Source: Megascapheus bottae
Lineage: Eukaryota > Chordata > Mammalia > Rodentia > Geomyidae
Reading direction: 5' to 3'
DNA length: 64,000 bases
Assembly: GCA_024803745.1 (NCBI GenBank)
Contig: JANJXV010000025.1
Span: forward strand, 17,482,110-17,546,109
Below the pieces are notes generated by a model, which saw only the letters and a list, made by a program, of their open reading frames with translations, was not told where the DNA came from and did no database searches. Of the stretch, positions 41,701 to 52,800 are shown one piece after another. Every line of letters begins with the position of its first letter. Position 1 is the stretch's first letter. The position numbers and the translations under genes were made by a program.

Positions 41701-42194
41701 AAAAAGGAATCAAGTAAGTATGATTTAATCCTCAACTATTTTAGATTTAATTTTCTACCTTTTCTAAAATTTTCCTTAAGTTCCACTACCTGGTTTTCCC
41801 CCAACTGGACTTTGTTTTGCTTTTTGGAAGTGCTGGGGTTTCGACTCAGAGACTTGAGCTTTCTAAGTAGGTGTTATACCACTTAAGTCACAACCCCATT
41901 CTCCTTCTAGGTTTCACATAAAAATGAATTCTTTAGATGGGAGGTGCTGGTTGACTCACGTCTGTAATCCTAGCTACTCAGGAGGCTGAGATCTTAGGAT
42001 CTCGGTTCAAAGCCATCTCAGACAGGAAAGTCCCTGAGTCCCTTATCTACATTAAATCACACACACACACACACACACATAAAACCAGAAGTAGTATTAT
42101 GGCTCACGTAAGTACAGTGCAGCCTTGAGTGAAAAGGCTAAGGGTTAGTGAGTGCCTCGGCCCTGAGTTTAATCCACAATATTGGCACAAACAA

Positions 42195-42900
42195 AACAAA
42201 AGCCCACAGGGAAGCATGAAGGAAGCCCTCTGGGGATCACAACGCCTTCCTCCAGTTCTTAGGTAGCTCCCCAACTGTGCTTCTTCCTTTGCTGATTGCT
42301 GGCTGGGAACCCCTTGCCCAGGCTGCCAGGGCCCGTCTCCCAGCAATCCAATGGCTGGGACAAGTCCTGCCCTTCCACAGGCCAGGCTGCTTTCTGGCCA
42401 GCCGACCTGCCCTGAGACAGGGGAGCGTTTTTGCCATGAGCTGTACCTGTCAGTGCCTTTCCAACAGTCGGCCAGGGACGAGCCCTTCCCGCTAGGAGTC
42501 AAGCATCTCCTCTACTAGGAGAGACTGGTTACAAGTTTCTGAGGAGCAGATTTAGGGCCTTGGGGCCAGGGCAGCACTGCTTTGAAGATGGGCCAACATG
42601 TAGGGAAACTCACCTTGATGGTTAACTGCGACAAAACAAAACAAACAAACACACCCAAAAACTTAAGTTGAGACTCTGCCTCAACGAAACAAGCTGGGTG
42701 TGGTGACACATCCCTGTCATCCCAGCTCTTAGGAATGGGCGATGAGAGGATCATGATCCAGGCCAGTCTAGGACAAGAATGTACGGTTCTGTCTAACGAA
42801 TAACTTCAAGCCAAAAGGACTTGAGGATACTGTAAGCAGTACAGTACCTGCCTTGCCAGTGTGCGGCCCTGAGTTCAAATCCCACTAGCACCAAGAATGA
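42195..42900. other. Intergenic, unique, GC-moderate
   Basis: SINE-free to about 42650. No coding similarity in any frame; ORFs overlap on both strands. A possible regulatory region before SLC51B. Confidence 0.5.
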
Positions 42901-42909
42901 AAAGGAAGG

Positions 42910-43091
42910 GGGCCGGGAGTTTGGTTTAGCGGTAGAGTGCTTGCCTACCATGCACGAAGACCCAGGTCCGATTGCTCGGTACCACATATGTATGAGGCTC
43001 AAGTGGCAGAGTGCTAGCCTTGAGGAAAGAGCCCAAGGACAGTGCTCAGACCCTGAGTTCAAGCCCCAGAACTGGCAAAAAAAAAAAAAGA
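42910..43091 (+). mobile_element. ID-dimer SINE with (GAA)n and (GGGA)n tail
   Basis: gccgggagtttggtttagcg to gaactggc plus A12, continuing into a purine microsatellite to 43143. Confidence 0.85.
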
Positions 43092-43486
43092 AGAAGAAGA
43101 AGAAGAAAGGAAGGGAGGGAGGGAGAGAGGGAGGAAGGGAGAAGTCAGTCAGCCTAGGACCAAGAGACTATCAGAGGGGAACCTTCGTCCTGGTTCCTCC
43201 CTGGGGATTCCACATGGGTCCCCGTGACTCCATTGCCTCCCCTCCATAGATAGGATTTTATAGTTCTTTCAAGAAGGAGTCCGCATGACACCGCTATGAC
43301 CTTCACGATGAGCATGCACTGACTGTAAAAGGCCAGCCTCGGTCCAGCCTCATGGTTAACCATTGATAACCCTAAGAAATCGCATCCTGGAGCTCCCCGC
43401 TCCACCCCCTGTGAAGACAGAGCACAGAGCACCCTATGTCACCCCCACACCCTGTGTTTCCACCCATCTGTCATCATTCAGTCAAG

Positions 43487-43499
43487 AGGTCAGTCACCC
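43487..43499. promoter_or_regulatory. Candidate FXR response element (IR-1) upstream of SLC51B
   Basis: AGGTCA-g-TCACCC is an inverted repeat with one-base spacer, one mismatch from AGGTCAnTGACCC. SLC51B is an established FXR target in mammals through IR-1 elements. The site is 190 bp before a candidate first-exon donor and 3.2 kb before the ATG. Confidence 0.35.
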
Positions 43500-43676
43500 A
43501 CAGGCGCAGTACGGGCCTGGGCGTGGAGGAAGGTAAAGTCACTAGATGGACCGGCAGACACAGCTTCCACAAGCAGCCCCAGGCGACAGCTGTGCTGTCC
43601 TGGGGAGAAGACAGGTGCACGCTCCTGTGTGCCTGTGACGGTCAATCCACGGAACACCCACGAACCCAGGCTCAAG
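43500..43676 (+). other. SLC51B: Candidate non-coding first exon and proximal promoter of SLC51B
   Basis: The first coding exon of SLC51B has a clear acceptor at 46560, so an upstream exon must exist. A SINE-free stretch of about 650 bp (43095-43745) ends in a strong donor, CTCAAG followed by gtgagtg, at 43676/43677. A nuclear-receptor-like inverted repeat lies just before it. The start is arbitrary. RNA data would confirm or replace it. Confidence 0.35.
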
Positions 43677-43852
43677 GTGAGTGTTTCCAGGTGTCTCAGG
43701 GATGCCTCCCCACTCCCATTTCGATTATAATCTGTTCAAAATGTAAGCTGTAGCGGGTGCTGAGCTCACACCTGTAATTCTAGCTACTCAGGAGGCTGAG
43801 ATTTGAGGATCCAGGTTTGAAGGCAGCTGGGGAAAGAAAGTCCATATGACTC

Positions 43853-44056
43853 TTTTTTTTTTTTTTTTTTACCAGTTGTGGGGCTTGAGCTCAGGGCCTG
43901 AGCACTGTCCTTGGACTTTCTCAAGTCAAGAGCTCTACCGCTTGAGCCTCAGCATGACTTCCAACTTTTTTCTATGTATGTGGTCCTGAGGAATCGAACC
44001 CGGGTCTTCGTGCATGCGAGGCAAGCACTCTACCACTAGGCCAAACTCCTGGCCCC
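43853..44056 (-). mobile_element. ID-dimer SINE nested in a composite SINE
   Basis: T18 tail; the host composite SINE (43750-44175, plus) is split with duplicated catatgactct on both sides. Confidence 0.9.
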
Positions 44057-44609
44057 CATATGACTCTTATCTCCAATTAATTACCAGAAAACCAGAAGTG
44101 GCGCTGTAGCTCAAAGTGGTAGAGCACAAGACTTGAGAGAAAAAGCTCAGGCCCTGAGTTCAAGCCCAAAACAAACAAAAAAGTAAGATGTAAGGCTAGC
44201 CAGAAGCCAGTGGTTCACACCTAGAATCCTAGCTACTCAGGAGGCTGAGATCTGAGGATTCAGGTTCAAAGCCAGCCCAGGGAGGAATGTCTGTGAGAGT
44301 CTGATGTAAACTGAACCACCAAAGAACCAGAAGTAGAGGTGTGGCTCAACAACAGAGAGCCTTATTTTAAATGAAAAATCTTATCAATGCTATCTGAATG
44401 TGTCTGGTGTTTCTTCCTGTTAACTTTACACTTCTTTAATACCTAGACCTTTGATCCATGGGGAAGCCGTTTTGTACAAGCTGTTAGTTATCCACACTCT
44501 GTTAGTTTTTCTACATAATGAGGCTCTTTTCTCCAAACTATCTACTAAATGTCTCCTTTCTCCAAGAGTTGGCAGAGCTACTATGTTTTTGTTGTTATTG
44601 TTATTTTGT

Positions 44610-44800
44610 TTTTGCCAGTCCTGGGGCTTGAACTCAGTGTCTGGGCACTGTCCTTGAACTTTCTCAAGGCTAGAGCTCTACCACTTTGAGCCACAGCACG
44701 TCTTTTGGCTTTTTCTGTTCCTGTGGTATCAAGGAATTGAACCCAGGGCTTTGTGCATGCTAGGCAAGCACTCTACCACTAGGCCACACTCCCCGCCCCT
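44610..44800 (-). mobile_element. ID-dimer SINE, reversed
   Basis: tttttgccagtcctggggct to ctaggccacactccccgccc. Confidence 0.85.
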
Positions 44801-45034
44801 TGAAGGCTACTATGTTTTAAGTTCCCTTGTGTATGTGAGTTGTTTTTTTTTTCTCAGATATCATTCTGGTCTTTCAGTCTCCCACTGTTGTCTTATATCA
44901 AAACCATAACTATGCAGTACATCAATAGCTCATACCTATAAATCTACCTATTCAGGAGGCTGAGATCTGGAGGAGCGAAGCATGACGCCAGCCATGGCAG
45001 TCCACAAGACGCCCTCCTCCATGTTCTGTCTCAT

Positions 45035-45285
45035 CAGGGTTGGGTCTAAGGGGAGGGCAGGAAGATGAATGGAGAAAGGAGGGGTGGGGGAACGCAATCA
45101 TGATATCCAATGAACAGATGTGAAAACAGAGCCAGATGACTTGAGGAACAGGTGAGGTTGGGAGAGATGGGGAGAAGAAGGGAAGGGGTGAGATTGATCA
45201 AGATGTTCTGTACTTGTCTACTGACATGTTGAACGGGTCATACAACTATTGCAAGATAATATTAACAATAAATAATAATAAGGCT
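45035..45285 (+). mobile_element. Probable L1 3' end
   Basis: gtctaaggggagggcaggaa, gatcaagatgttctgtactt and an AATAATAATAA tail resemble rodent L1 3' UTRs; no ORF2 remains. Confidence 0.4.
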
Positions 45286-45785
45286 CTATCTCCAATTAGC
45301 TGGTCAAAAGCCAGGCTGGAGGCATAGCTGAAGTGATAGAGCACCAGGTGAGAAAGCAAGCCAAGTGATCACAAGACCCTAAAATGTGGCTAAATGAGAA
45401 CTGATATAGACAGTAAGCATAACATTTGTACCCCATTTCAAAGACCTGATCGTAAAAGTCAAAAATATCGCAATAATACTCACATTGATCACATGCTGAA
45501 ATTTAAAAAATGCGCATATTAGCTTTTTTTTTTTTGCTGGTTGCTGGGCTTGAACTCAGTGCCTAGCTGCTGTTTCTGAGCCTCTTTGTGCTCAAGGATA
45601 GCACTCTACCAATTGAGCCACAGTGCCACTCCTGTGTTTTGAGTGGTTCATTGGAGGTAAGTGTCTCACGGTGACTTTCGTGTCTAGGCTGGCTTCAAAC
45701 TGTGATTCTCCGATGTTAGCCTCCTCTGTAGGTAGGATTACAGGCGTGAGCCACTGGTACACTGCTTTAAGAAATACATTTGTTG

Positions 45786-45965
45786 GGCTGGGAACCTGGC
45801 TTAGTAGTAGAGTGTTTGCCTGGCATACATGAAGCCCTAGGTTCCATTCCTTGGTACCACATAAACAGAAAAGGCCAGAAATGTTCAGCAAAAAATGAAG
45901 CTCAGGAACACTGCTCAGACCCCGAGTTCAAGCCCCAAGACTGGCATAAAAGAAAATAAGAAAAA
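45786..45965 (+). mobile_element. ID-dimer SINE, shortened
   Basis: ggctgggaacctggcttagt head; the middle is deleted after gccagaaatg. Confidence 0.8.
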
Positions 45966-46357
45966 AGAAATACATCTGTCAGCTGGTTACCAGTGGCTAG
46001 GATTGTAAGCATGAACTCCTGACACGCAGCTTGTGCTGGAAAACTTGGCTCTTTATTAAAAGTCAACACAAGTGCGAGGAGCAGCACTGAGCTGGGAGTG
46101 AGGACTGAGCCAGGGACAGGCTCCGAGGCCGTCCAGCTTTCCCAGCCCACCTCTACAAGCCACAGCTCTCAGCCGGTTCTCTAGCAAATTCTCATACCCA
46201 AGGCCTTGGCCAATCACAGGCAGCTACCCAAGTCTTTCTCCTGGCATACACTCAAAGATGGCTAGAGGGAAGAGACAGGCATGCTGCAAAAAGCTCTATC
46301 CCATGTTCTTGGGTGAGCAAGAGCCTAAGGCTGTTGAGTTCAAGCCCCAGTTACCCC

Positions 46358-46360
<3 letters not shown>

Positions 46361-46417
<57 letters not shown>
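46361..46417. repeat. (CA)n microsatellite
   Basis: About 28 CA units, 145 bp upstream of the first coding exon of SLC51B. Confidence 0.95.
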
Positions 46418-46418
<1 letters not shown>

Positions 46419-46560
46419 CTGTTATTCCCATGTCTCTCCAGACTGAACCTGCTATGGGGTACAGGTTGCTGTAACCCTAAAACCTTGGACTAGAAAATAG
46501 ATGGTTTTGCTTGGATGAGAAGGGCTACATCAGATCATCTTCCCTTCCCTTTGTTTGCAG

Positions 46561-46770
46561 GGCTCTTCTGGGCTTGTCTGCTTGAGTCTGGGACCTAGAA
46601 GAACAGGAAGTCAGCTGGGGCCAAGGGGCCAAAGACCTAGGGCCAGCCACATACCCCAACCAGAGGCAGGAAAATGGAGCACATAGACGAGGCTGTGGCA
46701 GCTGCAGCTGACACTAAGGTGTCCCAGGAGGTGCTGGAAGAGATGGTTTGGTTTTTTCGTGTAGAAGATG
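46561..46770 (+). CDS. SLC51B: SLC51B first coding exon (CDS 46674-46770)
   Basis: Acceptor ttcccttccctttgtttgcag, then 113 nt of leader, then ATG in context gaaaATGG at 46674. Encodes MEHIDEAVAAAADTKVSQEV and LEEMVWFFRVED, leaving one base of codon 33. Donor gtaagtgg. Confidence 0.94.
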
Positions 46771-49700
46771 GTAAGTGGTTGGGGACTGATGCAGAGGGGA
46801 GGGGATCTCAGGTAGATGGTGGACACAAAGGGCAGCTTGGCTGACACCCCAGCATGGTCTCTTCTACCACATGGGACAGCATGAGAGAGAGGAAGACAGA
46901 CAGCTGGGTGCCAGTGGCTTGCACCTATAATCCTAGCTACTCAGGAGATGAGATCTGAGGATCGTGGTTCAAAGCCAGCCCAGGCACTAAAGTCTGTGAG
47001 CCTCCTATCTCCAGTGAACCACCAGAAAACCAGAAGTGGTGCTGTGGCTCAGGTGACAGAGTGCTGCTAGCCTTGAGCTGAAGAGCTCAGGAACAGCGCT
47101 TAGGCCCAGAGGTCAAGCAAAAAGAAGACAGTCACAACTCAGGCTGTACATCTAGCTATCCACAGGGGCTGGGCCCTCGGTTACTCATTATGAAGTATTT
47201 CTGCAACTCCAGCTGAATGCCAGGCTCCCTTCTCAGAGCTGCTCGCCCAGGAGAATGAAACATACGCATCTCTACACTGGTGAATTTGGTCTGGGTTTCC
47301 TGTTTATTTTTCTCGCAGCTGGCTCACACCCCATGTGAGCCCAGCCTGCAGGGAAGCATTTTTATCGGTTAAGTGGAACTGCACTCCATCAGACTTTTCT
47401 GCCCAGGCTAGCTTCAAAACTTCAAACCTCATCCTCCTGAGTAGCCAGGATGTAGGCAAGAGCCGCTGGGTACATGGCTTTTCCCACACTTACAGTCAAC
47501 TGCAGTGCACTGTTCTCTGTGCCCGGGGCATCATACGTCCTGCTCGTTAGAGTGGAAGTTCTCCATTACAAGGGACTCATTTTTGTTCTGATTAAGGTCG
47601 CCATTGGTCTATGAGCCGGGATGCAACTCAGGCCCTAATCAATGTGTAAGTATCTGGCCTCTCCTCACGGCTCTGTCTCTTGTTCTTCCTCAGCGTCTCC
47701 TTGGAACTATTCTATGCTCGCCCTGGCAGCCTTGGTGGTGGTGATTAGCACATTCCTTCTGGTAAGGAACATCCGGGCACACAGGTGAGGAGCTGGGCTG
47801 GGCGGGGTCTGAGGGGCAGGGGCTCTACTTTCCCAGAAGGAAATCTGGGATGAGCTCACTTAGGGCTTTTGGCTGTATACATTTTGGAACAATAAATTGT
47901 AGTCTTATGAGTCTTTGAGAAGGGCTGGGAATGTGGTCTAGTGGTAGCGTGCTTGCCTAGCATGCACGAAGACCCAGGTTTGATTGCTTGGTACCACATA
48001 CGTAGAAAAAGCTGGAAGTGGTGCTGTGGTTCAAGTGATAGCGCTCTGGCCTTGAGAAGGCCAAAGGACAGTGCTCAGGCCCTGCATTCAAACCCCAGAA
48101 CTGAGAAAGAAAAGAAAAGAAAAGAAAAGAAAGGCAGACTGACTTCAAGAGCCAAGTGCCAGCGGCTCATAATCACCGCTCAAAGCCAGCCCATGAAAGT
48201 CACAAAACTCTTTATCTCCAATAAACAACTCCCCCAAAAATCTGACTTAAGTGGTAGAGTGCTAGAGCGCTAGCCTGGTGCATAAAGAAGCTCTGGGTGA
48301 GCATCCTGAGAGAGTTCAAGCCCCAGAACTGGCACACACACAAAAAAATCTTAGAAAGCCAAAGCTATGAAAACATGACAGGACAACAGCAGCCCCAGAT
48401 TACTGCCCTCTGGCCTGGCCAACAAGCCAGAATGATAACGTAGCCATTAGGAAAAGGGCCTTGGAGCCGGGTGCTGGTGGCTCATGCCTATAACCTTAGC
48501 TACTCAGGAGGCTGAGCTCTGAGGACTGTGGTTCAAAGCCAGTGTGTACACTAAAAGCCATGACTCTTATCTCCAATTAATCACCAGAACACTGGAAGTG
48601 GCACTGTGGCTCAAGTGGTAGAGCACTAGCCTTGAGCTGAAGGGTTCAGGAACAATGCCCAGGCCCAGAGTTCAAGCCCCATGACCCTCCCCCCCCCAAA
48701 AAAGAAAGGAAGGCAGGAAGGAAAGCAGGCAGGCAGGCAAGCAAGCAAGCAAGCATGATCTTACTGGGTAATAGCCACTCAGGTAATCCTACAATCATTG
48801 TTTGAAGCCAGCCTGCTCAGGAAACTCTGTGACATTCTTTTTTTTTGGGGGGGGTCATGGGGCTTGAACTGGGCCTGGACACTGTCCCTGAGCTCTTCAG
48901 CTCAAGGGTACCATCCTACCCTTGAGTCAAGCCCCACTTCCCATTTTCTAGAGATTAACTGGACATAAGAGTCCCAGGTCCTTTTGTGCCCAGGCTGGCT
49001 TTGGACCTTGATCCTCAGATCTCAGCCTCCTGAGTAGCTAGGATTACAGGCATGAGCCACCACGCCTGGCTCTGTGACATTCTTATTTCCAATTAATCAC
49101 CAAAAGATCATAAGTGAAGCTATGAGTCAAGTGCTAACTTTGAGCAAAAAGTTCAGTGGCAGCACCCAGGTCATGAGTTAAAGCCTCAGGACCAGCACAA
49201 AAAAAGGAGAAGGGGGGAGGGGGAGCGGGAAGAGGGGGGAGGAGGAGGGAGGAGAGAAGAGGAAGAGGGGGCAGTAGCAGCAGTGCTGGCTGTGGCCTAA
49301 GCAGGGCATGGGTGGTCGTTCATGCATATAATCCCAGCTACTCAGGAGGTAGAGACAGTAAGGACTGAGGTTTGAGATCAGCTAGAAAAAAAAAGTTGTC
49401 AAGACTTGATCTCAAAAGAAAAAAATAAGCTGGGTACTCCTGGCACAGACCTGTAATTCTAGCTACACAGGCGGAGTGGGTAGAAGGATTTTTGTGGTCC
49501 AGGGTGGTACTCAGGAAAAATTCAAGATCTTATCTGAAAAATAAAGCAAAACACTAAAAGAGATGGAGGCATGGCTCAGGTAGTAAAGCATCTTTCTAGC
49601 AAGCATGAAACTCTGAATTCAACCTCCCAGTACTGTTAAACAAAAAACATAAATAAATAAAACGGGGATGAGGTGGCCTCGCTCCTCCGATCTTGTCAGG

Positions 49701-50747
49701 AAGCCCCTTCCCAGCCCAATCCCTTACATGGTCCACCTAAAAAGTGTAGGGCTTGCTGAAAGGAAAACTCCACCGCCTTTCAAAAGAAGAGGGTTTACTG
49801 TGTGGGGGGGGGGGAAGAGCATACCTCCAGCTGCACAAGATGGATGGAGCAAGAGGCACTATGGTGGGAGGAGAGAGATTATATAGGGGGAGGAGATGTG
49901 GCCACAGCAGAAGTGGAGGTGACTTCAGAGGATGGGGAAAATAGTTCAGTCTGGGGTGGGGGGGGGGCTTCCACTACCCCCCAGACATGCCAGGATGATG
50001 GGTGCTGGGAGGAATTTCCAGGGTGCAAGGGAGAGAGAGACAAGGGAGAAGGGCCATTTCTCCAGGAGAACCTAACAGAGAGCAGGTTTCTGTCTCTGCC
50101 CTGCACACACAAGCTGTCTGCAAATCCAGGACTTCTTTTTGGGGGGTGGGGGTGGGACTGTCCTGGGGCTTGAACTCAGGGCCTAGGCACTGTCCCTGGA
50201 GTTTTGCACACAAGGCTGGTGTTCTATCACTTGCGTCACAGCTCCACTTCTGGTTTCCGGGTGGTTCATTGGAAATAAAGAGTCTCGTGGACTTTACCTG
50301 TGCGGGGCTGGCTTTGAACCTTGATCCTCTCAGATCTCAGCCTCCTGAGTAGCTAGGGTGACAGACAGGCCTGAGCCACCAGCTGCTTCAGGCTCGGTAG
50401 GGTTAAACCGTCGTCGCTTCGGGCTTCAACAACTCCCAAACTACCACCCCACCCCCTCCCCACCACGAGGGTCAGCCCAGCGCTGCCTCAGTTTCCTCAG
50501 AAGTCCTCCATCACCATCCCTCCTCCCCCCCCCCAGCAGACAAGGAAAGAGGCAGCCACGAGACAAAGGAGCACCGGAAGTCCTACAGCTGGATGATTCT
50601 GGAGCCAAACCAAAGAGCAGCCTACACGACCTAAGAGAGACCTTGATCTTGGAAAAGTCAAACCTGGTCCCGGTGGGAACGTGCGAGGTAGAAGAGAGAG
50701 ACGTCGCCCTGGCGCTGCTTCCCGAGGCCTCAGAAAGCGAGAGCTAG
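46561..50747 (+). CDS. SLC51B: SLC51B, organic solute transporter beta subunit
   Basis: The beta subunit pairs with SLC51A to export bile acids and steroid conjugates across the basolateral membrane of gut, liver and kidney cells. Coding exons 46674-46770, 47694-47784 and 50540-50747 sum to 396 bp, 131 residues (human 128). Order: acidic N-terminus with VSQEVLEEMVWFFRVEDASP (15-35), one membrane segment SMLALAALVVVISTFLLV (39-56) followed by positive charges RNIR, and a cytosolic tail with APEVLQLDD and LRETLILEKSNL, ending SES. It is the only plus-strand gene of the window. Confidence 0.95.
47694..47784 (+). CDS. SLC51B: SLC51B transmembrane exon (residues 33-63)
   Basis: 91 bp. Acceptor cttgttcttcctcag, donor gtgaggag. 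Encodes ASPWNYSMLALAALVVVIST and FLLVRNIRAH. The hydrophobic run 39-56 is the single membrane helix; flanking Arg residues on its C-terminal side predict a cytosolic tail. Confidence 0.95.
47923..48135 (+). mobile_element. ID-dimer SINE with (GAAAA)n tail
   Basis: ggctgggaatgtggtctagt to agaactgag then GAAAA units. Confidence 0.8.
48466..48705 (+). mobile_element. Composite B1-head/ID-tail SINE
   Basis: ccgggtgctggtggctcatg to agttcaagccccatgaccc, a near-complete copy; followed by a (GGAA/GCAG/AGCA) simple repeat to 48755. Confidence 0.85.
48837..49072 (-). mobile_element. Composite SINE inserted in another composite SINE
   Basis: gggtcatggggcttgaactg to gattacaggcatgagccacc; the flanks ctgtgacattctt occur on both sides (48827 and 49072), marking a target duplication. 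Confidence 0.85.
49203..49272. repeat. Purine-only tract (G/A), 70 bp
   Basis: Runs of GGGGGG and GGA without pyrimidines apart from one C, in SLC51B intron; can form triplex or quadruplex. Confidence 0.85.
49655..50140. other. SLC51B intron, unique
   Basis: No exon or repeat identified; contains two G runs (49804-49813, 49956-49968). ORFs in several frames overlap each other and look like background. Confidence 0.5.
50540..50747 (+). CDS. SLC51B: SLC51B last exon (residues 63-131 and stop)
   Basis: The acceptor is a tandem cagcag. The distal AG (exon from 50540) gives AHRQGKRQP and the proximal one (exon from 50537) adds one Ser; both stay in frame. Encodes GAPEVLQLDDSGAKPKSSLH, DLRETLILEKSNLVPV and ERDVALALLPEASESES, stop TAG 50745-50747. 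Confidence 0.93.
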
Positions 50748-50756
50748 GGACAGCCC

Positions 50757-50892
50757 TGCGCGTGCGCATCGCCAGCCGCGCACGTGGCGCCGGCCGCGCA
50801 TGCGCCGCCGGTCACGCATGCGCCGCCGGTCAGCCTCGCAGGAGACGCCAGCCGCGCATGCGCACGAGACGACGCCAGCCACGCATGCGTGG
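50757..50892. promoter_or_regulatory. CpG-rich array of NRF1-like sites after the SLC51B stop codon
   Basis: Five near-palindromes of the gcgcatgcgc type at about 50757-50770, 50796-50805, 50814-50823, 50854-50863 and 50881-50890, embedded in imperfect repeats (gccggtcacgcatgcg). The copy at 50853-50864 matches YGCGCAYGCGCR exactly. The block is as CpG-rich as a promoter but lies in the SLC51B 3' UTR. Confidence 0.6.
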
Positions 50893-51008
50893 TCAAGGCC
50901 CTCGAGGTGATGGGCTTTCCTAGCCGCCCAGTGCTTTCCGTAGCAGACACAAAGAAGGGCTGCAAGCAAACGACAGTTTTGTTACGATTATTTTTTTTTA
51001 AAGCTTTT

Positions 51009-51014
51009 ATTAAA
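51009..51014 (+). terminator. Possible polyadenylation signal ATTAAA of SLC51B
   Basis: The first plausible signal after the stop, about 260 nt downstream. ATTAAA is the commonest variant of AATAAA. The reverse strand reads AATAAA at 51011-51006, so the site could instead serve a minus-strand transcript. Confidence 0.3.
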
Positions 51015-51111
51015 ATGCTTCTGGGTGGCTGGAATTGGATAGTTTGTGCAAAGAGTTGGCACGCGCGTGCGCACACACAGAGCTTGGAACAACAAAAAAA
51101 TACACATCCCC

Positions 51112-51312
51112 CGGGCCGGAAGCGTGGCCTAGTGGTAGAGTGCTTGCCTCGCATGCACGAAGACCCGGGTTCGAGTCCTCCTCTACCACATACATAGACA
51201 AAAGCCCGAAGTGGTGCTGTGGCTCAAGTGGTAGAGTTGTAGCCTTGAGAAAGCCCAAGGACGGTGCTCAGGCCCTGAGTTCAAGCCTCAGGACTGGCAA
51301 AAAATTAAAATT
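51112..51312 (+). mobile_element. ID-dimer SINE
   Basis: gggccggaagcgtggcctag to gactggcaaaaaattaaaat. Confidence 0.9.
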
Positions 51313-51589
51313 AAAAAAGTTCCTTAGCTGGCCTGTGGCATTTGCCAGGTCCTCCATGCATATTGAGTGTGTGTGTATGTGTAGGTAGGTAGGTACTAGG
51401 GCTTGAATTCAGGACCTAAGTACCATCCCTGCACTTTTTTCCCCCCTCAATCCCCACTTCCAGCTCTTTGCTGGTGACTAGGAGATAAGTCTCATGGATT
51501 TTCTTTCCTGGATGGGCCTCGAACCCCAATCCTCAGATCTCAGCCTCCTTAGGAGCTAAGATGATAGATGTGAGCCACTGGTACCTGGT

Positions 51590-52570
51590 AGCTCAGATTT
51601 GAGCTTTCATAGCCTCCCTCGGGCTCCAGCTACCCCATCTGAAGAGGAGGTGAGCACTGAGTTAGGGACGTTTTCATTATAAGTTCCTGGAACTGCTGGC
51701 TGGGAAAGAAAGGGGCAGAATCCTGGAGTAGAATCCCTTTTCTGGTTCCCTAGCCCACCAGAGTCCTCTCCTATAATTTGTTGAGGGTCTGTGGTAAACA
51801 GAAAGTGATTGCATCCCTTGCCTCTGACAGACTCTCTTGCTAACAGTGAGAGCCCAAGCAAGTATTCTGATCCCAATTGGAGCCAAAGTGTGGGGTAAGC
51901 AACATGAAGTAACTTATGCAAAAATGCCTTATTACCCCTGATGCTTTAAATTTTCTTACAAGAATACGTTTGAAGCTGGGCACTGGTGGCTCAGGCCTGC
52001 AATCCAGCTAGTCAGGAGGCTGAGATCTAAGGATTGTCGTTTGAAGCCAAACCAGGCAGGAAAGTCTGCGAGACTTTTATCTTCAATTAACAAACAGTCA
52101 AAGTGGCGCTTTGGCTCAAGTGGAATAGTAGTAGTCCTGAGCAAAAAAGCTCAGGAATAGCACCCAGGCCTCGAGTGAGTTCAAGCCCCAGGACTGACAC
52201 ACACAATATATATATATATTAGGATGTAGCTCAAGTGGTAGAGCACTAGTCTTGAGGGGAAAAAAAAAAGCCAAGCTAGCTTGAGTTCAAGCCCTCAGTA
52301 TCAGCACAAAAAGAAAAAGTGGGCTTTGAACTCCCAGACTCATCAGACCATCAGTGCCTAACAGAGGGCACCAGATTCTGCCTACTACAACTGCCACTGG
52401 ACAGAATGGCTTCATTCTGCAGCCTTGGTCATTAAACTTGAGGAGGCTGGTCCTGGGACAAAGTCCTTAACAAAATGTTCCTCCCTATACTAGGTGACCC
52501 ACAGCCCCCTCCTCCTGGGTCCCCTCATTGAGAGGCAAAGTGCCAGAAAAGTCCCTGCCTGGGACTTCTT
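51590..52570. other. SLC51B-RASL12 intergenic
   Basis: Unique at 51600-51950 and 52320-52570; composite SINE at 51970-52205. The 3' end of RASL12 should lie in or near here, but I see no clear signal. Confidence 0.5.
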
Positions 52571-52579
52571 TGCCCTATC

Positions 52580-52800
52580 TTGTTTTTTTTTTTTGGTTGG
52601 TTGTGGAGCTTGAACTCTGGGCCTGGGCATTGTCTCTGAGCTCTTCAGCTCAAGGCTACCACCCTACCCTTGAGCCACAGCCCCACTTCCGGTTTTCTAG
52701 AGGTTAATTGGAGATAAGAGTCTCACTGACTTTAGTGCTGGGGCTGGCTTTGAGGCGGGATCCTCAGAGCTCAGCCTCCTGAGTAGCTAGGATCACATCT
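52580..52800 (-). mobile_element. Composite B1-head/ID-tail SINE, reversed
   Basis: T10, ggttgtggagcttgaactct to gcctcctgagtagctaggat. Confidence 0.8.

Noticed and set aside
42104..42502. 132-codon minus-strand ORF between MTFMT and SLC51B
   Set aside because: Overlapping ORFs occur in other frames, and its ends lie in SINE sequence; no recognisable similarity.
50681..51197. ORFs rich in Arg, Ala and Cys after the SLC51B stop
   Set aside because: They read through the NRF1-like repeat array and into a SINE; no similarity to a protein.
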